Under the pieces are notes generated by a model. The model made no database searches. It was not told where the DNA came from and saw only the letters and a program-made list of their open reading frames with translations. Below, in pieces: positions 30,688 through 41,800 of a stretch of DNA of 64,000 nt. Numbering within the stretch: the first letter of the stretch is position 1; each line of letters opens with the position of its first letter. Source of the DNA: Nitzschia sp. DOCU1 (taxonomy: Eukaryota > Bacillariophyta > Bacillariophyceae > Bacillariales > Bacillariaceae); contig OX595988.1 in NCBI GenBank assembly GCA_951394045.1, forward strand, positions 3,549,352-3,613,351, read 5' to 3'. The position numbers and the translations under genes are program-made.

Positions 30688-31125
30688 TCAATGCCATGAC
30701 GACGACGGCGGCGAGAGCCGTTGCTCTATCCTGGGTAGCACTGGCAACTACAGCCTCTCGTTGTTTGTTCGTTTGGGCGCATTTTTATCATTAGAATGAA
30801 TTGGAATACGGATCCGCTCAGTAGATTCTTCCAATAGTTTACTACTAACGTTTACTACTAACATTACAAATGACTACTTTTTCTACTAGAGTAATAATAA
30901 ATTAACTAGCTAGCTAGAGGTTGTGGTTTCAGTAGAGAAAGACGCATAAATGTCAAGCTGGAATACTAACTCGTGTTGCTTCAAACTCCACGTCTAACAA
31001 CAACAACAACGACATGATAGACTCTTACTTCTAGTACTAGGGATTGTAAAACCTCTTCCTGCATAGTACAAACATCCAAACAGACTTGCCATTACTGTGC
31101 TTTACTAGACACGTTCCAACAAAGG

Positions 31126-31383
31126 ATGCACAGCACATCGTCGAAGGACGCTCGCCAGCATTGCCATCCATGGTGGCTGGTACTTGCTTTCATCACGTTC
31201 CAGCAATTCAGAACTTGCTTTTTCGACGAGCAAACAATGCGGTACGGCAAACAGCGCTCACATCCTATGAAATCTTCCCTTTGTCCTATCGGACTGTCGG
31301 GATGCAGTATGCCGCTTTTGACGTTCTTTGAATGCCGTCGGGACGACCTGCCTCCTCGAGGAACAACTAAAGAAGGCTACTAG
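31126..31383 (+). CDS. Possible small membrane or secreted protein, copy 2
   Basis: An 85-residue ORF equivalent to 7060-7317, with the hydrophobic stretch WWLVLAFITF. Relative to copy 1, it has 3-nt gains or losses at several separate places and a changed last few residues. The surrounding intervals 30688-31125 and 31384-32514 contain triplet and CT/TA simple repeats and the single 207-bp promoter block, and no other gene I can support. Confidence 0.35.
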   Translation: MHSTSSKDARQHCHPWWLVLAFITFQQFRTCFFDEQTMRYGKQRSHPMKSSLCPIGLSGCSMPLLTFFECRRDDLPPRGTTKEGY

Positions 31384-32514
31384 TAGAAACCTCTTGTCGT
31401 CTCGCTTGCAAACACGCTTCACTCGACAACGCTTCTTTTCATCACATCTCATTTGTGGTTATGGTGAATAGTAGTAAGAAGCCGTCGCAAAAGAAAGCTT
31501 CGACAACACGACCAGCAGAACCGTACTACTAGTAGTAGTAGAGAGGAAGATTGAAGAACTTCTTCTCTTGTTGTTCTTCATCGATACAAAATTGATAGTT
31601 CTTTCTCCGAATGCTACTAGTAGTAGCATCCTTAGTACCACCATCAAACGATATCCTAGCTGCTCTCTCTCTATATATATAACCTTCCTGCAATACTATT
31701 CACCGTCGTGCTTGTTGTCTACCTAGTCGCCTCGTCGATGATGATAGTCACTACTACTACTTCAGCTATCATTGCCATAAACAGGATAAAGGTGTTGTTC
31801 TTCTTCTTGCAACCAGAAAAGAACTTCGAAGGAGAGGACTGATTTATTGTTGTTCTTCTCGTCCACTCCCCGTCGCCCTCTTGATCATCTCCTTGTTGTT
31901 CCTGCTGTCTTCATGACACCTTCTTCCTTGGCTTAGTCGATCAGCCACCACCAACGAAAGTGATGCATTCCCCGACCGAAATAATGCTGGCGTTGCTCAA
32001 TCATCATGATTGAAGCAACGCACAACGCGAAGTCGGCGTTAGAGGACGCATCTTCTTGTTCCAGTAGAACTGACATCAAGAACCAGCATCCCGACGAGAA
32101 CAAAATAGGACAGTAGGAGTAGTCGTGTGATTTTCCCGCGTTTGACACGACCAAGGGGAAATTTGGTCCAAGTGTGATGTTCTTTTGAGAAAAATGTCAA
32201 CATACGTCATCGGGTCGAATCGAAGCTACGACTACGTACCGGTAATCAATTTGTTACCCGTGGAACAAATGGACGACCATCGTTCCGAATAGAGGGCATT
32301 TCGGCCGGACGAATGACGTTTTTGGCGTGATTTTTGGCGTGAAAAAGAAATTACCTGGTACGCGTCTTGCTCGTCGGCCTCAATGGCAGCAGAACTTTCG
32401 CCAATTTTTGTAGGTGCTGCTCGAGCATTTACCACCGCCACATGTCCTGTTGCTATTGTCGGCATCAGAAGCAAAAGGGTCGCTTTTCAAGAACGCCGAC
32501 ACAGATAAAAGAAT

Positions 32515-35500
32515 ATGATCATGAAGTATCAAGCCCCAACGGGGGGCAGTCAGCAGGATGATTGTTTGACTCAAAGCACTACTACTACTAATTCCAGCAC
32601 TGCCGCCTCCGGTCGTGGCGTCGGCCATACTCAAGCTGCTGCTGGAAAAGTGGTTTCTCGCAGCGACGAGGAGGGGGGAATGATGCTGGGGGTGTCACCA
32701 CCGGGTACGAACGAGGAGTCCTACTACTAGTAATAGTAGTATGAGCGAGTCTCCCCCGTTTCTTGTTGTTGGTGGCTTCTCCATCATCGCTAACCATACC
32801 TGCTTTTTTCTCTCTCGAACTCGAACTCGCTCCTCCCGGCCGCGCTCTTGTTTGTTGCTCTCTGTTCGCTCACCAGGTTCCCAAAACTGTGCTCCCACCA
32901 TCATGAAGTATCAAGCCCCAACGGGGGGCAGTCAGCAGGATGATTGTTTGACTCAAAGCACTACTACTACTAATTCCAGCACTGCCGCCTCCGGTCGTGG
33001 CGTCGGCCATACTCAAGCTGCTGCTGGAAAAGTGGTTTCTCGCAGCGACGAGGAGGGGGGAATGATGCTGGGGGTGTCACCACCGGGTACGAACGAGGAG
33101 TCCTACTACTAGTAATAGTAGTATGAGCGAGTCTCCCCCTTTCTTGTTGTTGGTGGCTTCTCCATCATCGCTAACCATACCTGCTTTTTTCTCTCTCGAA
33201 CTCGAACTCGCTCCTCCCGGCCGCGCTCTTGTTTGTTGCTCTCTGTTCGCTCACCAGGTTCCCAAAACTGTGCTCCCACCACCTTCCCAATGAAAGGTTG
33301 TGCTGTTATCCGCCGTGGATTGGTTCTTGCCACCAAGAAGCATTCGCCGATGGCTCTGTTGTTGTTGACGGTGGTGGTACTACTAGTAATAGTAACTGCC
33401 GCCGCCATTTGTGCTATCACCATCAAGGGGGTCAAGTTCAGCAAAATGAGTACTGCTGTAGCCCTACAAGGAGAACTGCCGGCAGTGCAAGTAGAACATG
33501 ACTCGTCAACGGATGGTACGTATTGCTCTTGGTTCTAAAATACGGCATCCAGATTTGGCATACCCCGCTCTTTCCGCTGGTGCACCAGTAAACGTTTTGT
33601 ATGTTACTCACGACACACTCATTTTGAAACATTCTTTTAAAAGCAGTTAGAGGAGCCGAAAAACTGACTGCTGGTGAGAGCCACCACCACTACAACCACG
33701 AAGGAAGTTCCGACGGCATCATGGACAAACCTCACAAGAACCTGATTGAAAAGTATGTGGCAGAGGACACAGGGATTGCTTCTTTTACTACTACTAGTAG
33801 TAGCTTGGCCGCGAGAGAGAAGGACATGCCGAGCACTAGTAGTAGTACTACTCGTGTCGAAAAACCTACCACTACTACCGAAAACATCCGAGCCAAGAAG
33901 AACGCGACTGGCGTCAGAGAACTCCAAGAAGCCGACGCACCAATCGACTGTGTACTTTCGCAAGAAACCCCGTTTGTCGTCACAACTCTCGTGAAGCTCA
34001 ATAGCCCCCAAGGCTTATGCGCGAGTACTGGTACGACCGCCGATGGTACATTCAGCAGCGTGTTCTTGAGCGAAAATGACAAGGAAATAATCTCGAATGT
34101 CATATTGACTTCCTTCACTTCCTTGGCAGAACAATATTGCGACCCGTACCATCGTAAGATCTCCAGCATCAACATCATCCGACAAGGCGTTTCTCCTTCT
34201 TCCCTGTTGCAGGAGGGCGCCAGCGGCTCCTCATCATTGACTTTGGAGATCGAGGTGATGGGTACTCTACGTTGCCAAGAAACGGAGTCGCTGGTGGGAC
34301 CATGCAATTCGACTAAAATTGGTCTGTTCGATTCTCTGGGACAAGTAGATCTTCAGCAACAGGAACCGACATGTTTGTGTCCCGTGTCAAATAGTACTAG
34401 CACGGTCGAATCCAACATTACTGCTACCATCGCAAGCAATCGGGGTCCAACTGAGGCTGAGTTTATGGATTACTTCGGTCTTCGCTTGGCGACGATTGCA
34501 CCCTCCTCTTCCCTAGACTGCCCCGATCTCCAAGTGGCTGATTGCGGTTTCGGTACCGTTTTCCAGTCGGCCTTGGCGGTCACCTTTGCCGACGCAGACG
34601 CAGCCAGAAACGCTAGTGATCTAATCGGATCAGAGGCACTGATGACTCTGAACTCTCTATACACTCCTGTTGACCCGACTGTTTGTTATCCCGAGTTTCG
34701 AGTCTTTGACTCAGTCAGCGTCGTGTTCCAAGAAGCTCGTCGACAGCTCCAAGTTATGCCGACTCCAAATGCATCTCCAGGGACAAACGTCTCGGTGCCG
34801 ACTGACCTTGTCAATGGTATTGGGAACGTCACATCAGCTCCATCATCCTCACCTTCTTCGCTTGATGGGGCCCCCATTCCTCAACCACTTACAGCGATCC
34901 TGTACATCGATGGAGTTTGTTCTCAATGTAGAAGTGACCTCTTCTTCCAAAACGACGTGAGCACAAGAAGACGTGCCCATGATGCACCAGCATTCCAGGA
35001 TACAGGACGAAGTCTGCAAGCTATCAGCGCCACCATCAAGTCCAACTGCTTCTGTCCCATCGACTCTGTGGTGGCCGAAGTGCCTGGCCCAGGGATCGAG
35101 GAGTTCGAAATTACAGAGATCCGACAAGTACACCCCGAGGAGATTGTCGTGCGGCCGGATAATAGCACTTTCGTCGACGACGGCGGCACTTATCGGTTCT
35201 CTTGCACCGACATTGGTACGACGTTCAGGAAAAACGTCACCCTGGAGTTGCAGGTCCTATGTGGCTCTGCTCCTGATTTATCGGATGAGGATAAAAACAA
35301 AATCGGCTTTGTTTACGTTAGTGCCTACAACAGCCGTCGAAGTACGGTGTGTGATCCGTTCAACTTGGAAGTGACCTCCGCCAAGGTTGTTGAAACAGGT
35401 GACTTGAGGGCAGGTGAATTGTCCAGCTTGCCGCTAAGGATCGAAGTGACAGTGATCTGCTACGGCTGCGATCCCCTTGCGACCGACGTCTACGGATTCC

Positions 35501-38391
35501 CTGAAATATTTCTGGAAGAGGAAACGACAGGAATCAACAACGAGACACGCAGGTACTTGTATTCGACCTACGAACTGAAGATGCGCCGTCTCCAGGGACG
35601 AGTGGGCGAAGCGACGTGTAGCTGTAACTCAACGCTACCACGGCGAGCTCCTTTGGAAGCTGATGTTACGGATGCTTTCGACCTTATCTCCGTTCAACAA
35701 CAAGATGTTCTCCCAGCATGCATTGGGAATGCAACAACGTGTGATTTTGGCAAGACTTTCACGACCAGTGCTCTATTCGAGGTCCAAGGTACCCTTGATC
35801 CCCTCGAAATAGCCTCGATCTTAGAGCAAGCCTTTACAAATGCGTTGGACAGCCTGATTGGCGGGGGGAACGCGACGGTTTGTAACTCTTTTTTTGGCCT
35901 TGTTACAGATGCCCAAGTATACCTCGACTTTGTCTACAACAGCGTGTTTAGGAACTCCAATGACACGGCGAGACGTCAACTCCAAGACCTCCTACCAACT
36001 GTGGCGCCCACATCCGATACCACCTTTACGTTCTGGTTGGCGTCTGGGGGCAATATCACCGCCACTCCTACCACGGCCCCAACGGTTCAAATAGTCAGTG
36101 CAACAGATTTTTTCCTGCTTAATGCATCTGGGCTATGCAACGGGTGTCCTGCGGAGCTGATTTTCAACAACGCAGCTGCGGATGGTCGCAGACGAATAGA
36201 CCAGATCAGTACCGAGGACACGATCAGTAGCACTTCCATTACTCAGTCTCGGTTCTTGGAAGACATCGCCGGGGAGGAACCAGAATCAGAGTGCTACTGC
36301 CCGATTGGGTCGGTTCAGGTTGTACCCGATTTCGAGCAGATTTCTCTCCTTGAAATCATCCAACAAGAGGTTGCCAAAATCAGCAGCAACCTTACAGTAA
36401 TAGGAACAGTGTCAGGGCTTACAAGAGTCGACTGCGTCGAAGAGACACCGTTCTCAACAACCATCGACTTCCGATTCTCAGCTTTCGAGTGGGTTGTCAA
36501 CAATCCAAATGACGTCCAAGGCCTTGGCGACGTGATAGCCAACATCTACAATGGCTTGGTGGAAGAGTTCTGTGACGAATACTTCCGTAACTCCATCTCT
36601 TTGACGTATGTCGCTGGGAGCTTGCAGCGGTCGACCGGAACAGGGCGACGGCACGACAGGGACCTGCAGAATATGCAAGGATGTCTGAATTACCATGCCA
36701 CATTCACTGTTTCGGGTCTTTGCCGGGGTTGCCAAGCCCTTGGAACACCCATCCCGCTGTTCGGTAATAGCACCACCAATCGAAAGCTTGAGGAACTCGT
36801 CCTGCGACAACTTACGCAGATATCAAGGTATCGCCGTATCCAAGAAGCCGGATCAACATGTATATGCGACAGTACGTCTGTTGCTCAGCGAACTTCTCCA
36901 AGCCGAGCGGCAATCCGAGCTGGCTTGGAAGCATTGATTCCAGATCAATTGCCATGGGCACAAAACCCGTCCATATGCGGACTCCCTGTTGATGTAGAGA
37001 TACCTTGCCCAACAATTCCGGCTGGTCCCTCCACCACAATTTCCATGCGATTCTACGCCCGTCGCTCGGATGGCAGTTGCTTAAAAGCCGCAGATTTGCT
37101 GCTCATGGCCACGCAGTTCTCGACTACGTTCAACTCTAATATGCAGCTGGGACACTTCCCATGTGAGCCACAATACCTTCAAGTCTCCAATGTCATGATC
37201 GACCCTTTAACCCTTGGTGGTTGCCGTCGCGAATTGCTGAGAGGCAGCAAGATTGACGACAGCGAAACCCAAAGTGGAAAAACGTCCAGAGAGCTCCTCC
37301 GGGACTATGACGGCGTACTGGCGTCCATGACGGTCACTGGTAACATTTATGCGATCAATGTAGATGCCATTCTAGCCAGCCAAAGCACTACTCTGCGAAC
37401 TGCAGCTTCCAGTATCACGGAGACAAGCGGGGGACTTTACGACATTGAAACTGGAAGTGCCACCAAGACTCCCAGCGCCGTGCCATCCGCCTTTCCAAGT
37501 TCGTTTCCGAGTTCGTTTCCAAGTGATTTTCCTACGTCAAAACCGTCTGAGGATTCATGCTTGCCTACTTCGAAATCTTGCACTGGAATATTATCAGTTG
37601 TCGAAACTTGGTGCACCTCATTCGAAGGTACTAATGATGCCTGCTGCTCTCTGGGTGATGTGTGTCGTTGGACTGGGGAAGCCACAATTTTCAGGGGATC
37701 GTGTAATGGCCTCGCTGCTTGCTGGTTTCCAGACACATCGACATCCATCACTGTTGGTGCCAAATCCTGCAATGGATCAGAAGCGTGCCGAACGATTGGT
37801 GTCGCTACTGCCACGTCCATTTCCATCGGCTCAAACTCATGCAATGGAAGCAGCGCGTGCGGTTCCGTTGGTCGAAATGCAGGCGAGACCATATCTATTG
37901 GCGATGGCTCTTGCAACGGATTTGTTTCGTGCTCCTATTTAGGCGGCAACCTGGCCACATCCGTTACTATCGGGGATGGCTCGTGCAACGAACAATTTGC
38001 GTGCATTGACCTTGGTTACACCGAGGCCACCGCCGTCACTATTGCGAGTGGGTCGTGTGCCGGTCAGTATTCGTGCAACCAAGTTGGCCGTGACAAGGCT
38101 ACTACCGTTATTATTGGCGCCAGTTCCTGCCTTGGAGATAATTCGTGCAGATTTGTTGGCGGTATTCTGGCCACCACCGTTATTATTGGTGCCAGTTCCT
38201 GCCGTGGAGACTATGCGTGCAGTAATGTTGGTTCTTCCTCTTCAACTTCGGTGACAATTAAGAAATCGACTTGCACCGCCACGGCTTGCGGTAACACCGA
38301 CCCTCTTTGTGGGGGTTCCTTCTTTGGTCTTTATGGAAACCTTGCCGGTGACGTGACTTGCGGCGGCTGCGAATGTTTATCTTCCAGGTAG
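32515..38391 (+). CDS. Cys-rich modular surface protein with C-terminal solenoid, copy 2
   Basis: The inferred exons are 32515-32704, a duplicated exon 32877-33086, 33258-33515 and 33647-38391. All junctions are GT-AG in phase 1 and the sum, 5403 nt, gives 1800 residues; use of the second exon alone from the ATG at 32903 gives 1728. Domain order is a Ser/Thr-rich cytoplasmic tail, one span (MALLLLTVVVLLVIV region), then about six repeats of a module with F..(N/D)..YN.L....CD..FR-like positions ending in RRQLQ, alternating with Cys-x2-Cys ... Cys-x-Cys modules. An SSFPSSFPSDFP stalk follows, then seven solenoid units of the type T-S-V-T-I-G-x-x-S-C-x-G-x-x-A-C, and a Cys-rich cap. Many Asn-x-Ser/Thr sequons fit an extracellular location. 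Compared with copies 1 and 3, it lacks 30 nt in frame near 35109. I do not recognise a named family. Confidence 0.8.
32519..33282 (+). repeat. 382-bp tandem duplication of exon 1 and intron 1
   Basis: TCATGAAGTATCAAGCCCCA occurs at 32519 and again at 32901, and the two 382-bp units are almost identical. The second unit carries an intact intron-1 acceptor before it and a donor inside it. It therefore forms an internal exon, 32877-33086, whose length (210 nt) and phase (1-1) keep the frame. Confidence 0.9.
37480..38390 (+). repeat. Stalk and solenoid repeat array of copy 2
   Basis: The SSFP repeats at about 37490-37535 are followed by repeats of about 72 bp from 37680. Counting units that begin T-(S/T)-x-(T/S/I)-(V/I)-G gives seven before the terminal TSVTIKKSTC unit. 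The equivalent arrays are at 13300-14257 in copy 1 (eight units) and 43735-44573 in copy 3 (six units). Confidence 0.85.
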
Positions 38392-38562
38392 ATAACGAGT
38401 TGAATTGGCAAAGCCAGTTCAACATCATACATGTTACAATATGAATGAATGACTTTACATCAACGACTTTAGCATTGTCTTTTTGTGTGGTTCATTGTCA
38501 AGGCCATGAAGACAATGTGCGTCATGCAACCTTTGTTGATGTTGAAATACCTGCAACTCTTC

Positions 38563-38820
38563 CTGCTTCGACTAACTCGAAATTCCAAGAAGACGAGTCA
38601 TCACGATCAATCTCCAAGTACTCGTGTGCAGTCTCTTCGTTGCTGAAAATTTCAACCTCTTCCGTCTTGTCTCCAAGGGTCTTAGACATAGGTCCCAATG
38701 TCGACTCCATAGTATCATCGGCCGGCACCATTTCGGCGGTCATGGGAGTCAGCTTCGGCTCGGGACAGGTTGAATCCCGGATTATGAGCTAGGTTATGAG
38801 CTGGCAACACCATTCGACTG
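38563..38820 (+). other. 3' flank shared with the region after copy 3
   Basis: About 38583-38815 matches 45335-45565 (for example GACGAGTCATCACGATCAAT and the GGCCGGCACCATTTCGGCGG stretch). In copy 3 the match is displaced about 580 bp by a 192-bp tandem repeat. Confidence 0.8.
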
Positions 38821-41800
38821 ATTGAATCCAAGCTACGACTACCTACCGGCAATCACTTTGTTACCCGTGGAACAAACGGACGAAGATCGTTCCGAATAGA
38901 GAGGGCATTTCGACCGGACGAATGACGTTTTTGGCGTGAAAAAGAAATTACCTGGTACGCGTCTTGCTCGTCGGCCTCAATGGCAGCAGAACTTTCGCCA
39001 CGTTTTGTAGGTGCTGCTCCGGCATTTACCACCGCAACATGTCCTTTTGCTATTGTCGGCATCAGAAGCAAAAGGGTCGCTTTTCAAGAACGCCGACACA
39101 GATAAAAGAATATGATCATGAAGTATCAAGCCCCAACGGGGGGCAGTCAGCAGGATGATTGTTTGACTCAAAGCACTACTACTACTAATTCCAGCACTGC
39201 CGCCTCCGGTCGTGGCGTCGGCCATACTCAAGCTGCTGCTGGAAAAGTGGTTTCTCGCAGCGACGAGGAGGGGGGAATGATGCTGGGGGTGTCACCACCG
39301 GGTACGAACGAGGAGTCCTACTACTAGTAATAGTAGTATGAGCGAGTCTCCCCCTTTCTTGTTGTTGGTGGCTTCTCCATCATCGCTAACCATACCTGCT
39401 TTTTTCTCTCTCGAACTCGAACTCGCTCCTCCCGGCCGCGCTCTTGTTTGTTGCTCTCTGTTCGCTCACCAGGTTCCCAAAACTGTGCTCCCACCACCTT
39501 CCCAATGAAAGGTTGTGCTGTTATCCGCCGTGGATTGGTTCTTGCCACCAAGAAGCATTCGCCGATGGCTCTGTTGTTGTTGACGGTGGTGGTACTACTA
39601 GTAATAGTAACTGCCGCCGCCATTTGTGCTATCACCATCAAGGGGGTCAAGTTCAGCAAAATGAGTACTGCTGTAGCCCTACAAGAAGAACTGCCGGCAG
39701 TGCAAGTAGAACATGACTCGTCAACGGATGGTACGTATTGCTCTTGGTTCTAAAATACGGCATCCAGATTTGGCATACCCCGCTCTTTCCGCTGGTGCAC
39801 CAGTAAACGTTTTGTATGTTACTCACGACACACTCATTTTGAAACATTCTTTTAAAAGCAGTTAGAGGAGCCGAAAAACTGACTGCTGGTGAGAGCCACC
39901 ACCACTACAACCACGAAGGAAGTTCCGACGGCATCATGGACAAACCTCACAAGAACCTGATTGAAAAGTATGTGGCAGAGGACACAGGGATTGCTTCTTT
40001 TACTACTACTAGTAGTAGCTTGGCCGCGAGAGAGAAGGACATGCCGAGCACTAGTAGTAGTACTACTCGTGTCGAAAAACCTACCACTACTACCGAAAAC
40101 ATCCGAGCCAAGAAGAACGCGACTGGCGTCAGAGAACTCCAAGAAGCCGACGCACCAATCGACTGTGTACTTTCGCAAGAAACCCCGTTTGTCGTCACAA
40201 CTCTCGTGAAGCTCAATAGCCCCCAAGGCTTATGCGCGAGTACTGGTACGACCGCCGATGGTACATTCAGCAGCGTGTTCTTGAGCGAAAATGACAAGGA
40301 AATAATCTCGAATGTCATATTGACTTCCTTCACTTCCTTGGCAGAACAATATTGCGACCCATACCATCGTAAGATCTCCAGCATCAACATCATCCGACAA
40401 GGCGATTCTCCTTCTTCCCTGTTGCAGGAGGGCGCCAGCGGCTCCTCATCATTGACTTTGGAGATCGAGGTGATGGGTACTCTACGTTGCCAAGAATCGG
40501 AGTTGCTGGTGGGACCATGCAATTCGACTAAAATTGGTCTGTTCGATTCTCTGGGACAAGTAGGTCTTCAGCAACAGGAACCGACATGTTTGTGTCCCGT
40601 GTCAAATAGTACTAGCACGGTCGAATCCAACATTACTGCTACCATCGCAAGCAATCGGGGTCCGACTGAGGCTGAGTTTATGGATTACTTCGGTCTTCGC
40701 TTGGCGACGATTGCACCCTCCTCTTCCCTAGACTGCCCCGATCTCCAAGTGGCTGATTGCGGTTTCGGTACCGTTTTCCAGTCGGCCTTGGCGGTCACCT
40801 TTGCCGACGCAGACGCAGCCAGAAACGCTAGTGATCTAATCGGATCAGAGGCACTGATGACTCTGAACTCTCTATACACTCCTGTTGACCCGACTGTTTG
40901 TTATCCCGAGTTTCGAGTCTTTGACTCAGTCAGCGTCGTGTTCCAAGAAGCTCGTCGACAGCTCCAAGTTATGCCGACTCCAAATGCATCTCCAGGGACA
41001 AACGTCTCGGTGCCGACTGACCTTGTCAATGGTATTGGGAACGTCACATCAGCTCCATCATCCTCACCTTCTTCGCTTGATGGGGCCCCCATTCCTCAAC
41101 CACTTACAGCGATCCTGTACATCGACGGAGTTTGTTCTCAATGTAGAAGTGACCTCTTCTTCCAAAACGACGTGAGCACAAGAAGACGTGCCCATGATGC
41201 ACCAGCATTCCAGGATACAGGACGAAGTCTGCAAGCTATCAGCGCCACCATCAAGTCCAACTGCTTCTGTCCCATCGACTCTGTGGTGGCCGAAGTGCCT
41301 GGCCCAGGGATCGAGGAGTTCGAAACGACGCTGGCCGAGCGACTCCAGCTCGAGATTACAGAGATCCGACAAGTAGACCCCGAGGAGATTGTCGTGCGGC
41401 CGGATAATAGCACTTTCGTCGACGACGGCGGCACTTATCGGTTCTCTTGCACCGACATTGGTACGACGTTCAGGAAAAACGTCACCCTGGAGTTGCAGGT
41501 CCTATGTGGCTCTGCTCCTGATTTATCGGATGAGGATAAAAACAAAATCGGCTTTGTTTACGTTAGCGCCTACAACAGCCGTCGAAGTACGGTGTGTGAT
41601 CCGTTCAACTTGGAAGTGACCTCCGCCAAGGTTGTTGAAACAGGTGACTTGAGGGCAGGTGAATTGTCCAGCTTGCCGCTAAGGATCGAAGTGACAGTGA
41701 TCTGCTACGGCTGCGATCCCCTTGCGACCGACGTCTACGGATTCCCTGAAGTATTTCTGGAAGAGGAAACGACAGGAATCAACAACGAGACACGCAGGTA

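Larger units (their letters stand above)
29675..38562 (+). repeat. Segmental duplication unit B, copy 2
   Basis: Matches 5602-14428 in gene order and sequence. Differences are mostly small indels in simple repeats. It has one rather than two copies of the 207-bp promoter block, but a 382-bp exon duplication that copies 1 and 3 lack. Confidence 0.92.

Noticed and set aside
32515..33112. CRISPR or satellite interpretation of the repeated segment
   Set aside because: Only two units, each with exon and intron signals; exon duplication explains it.
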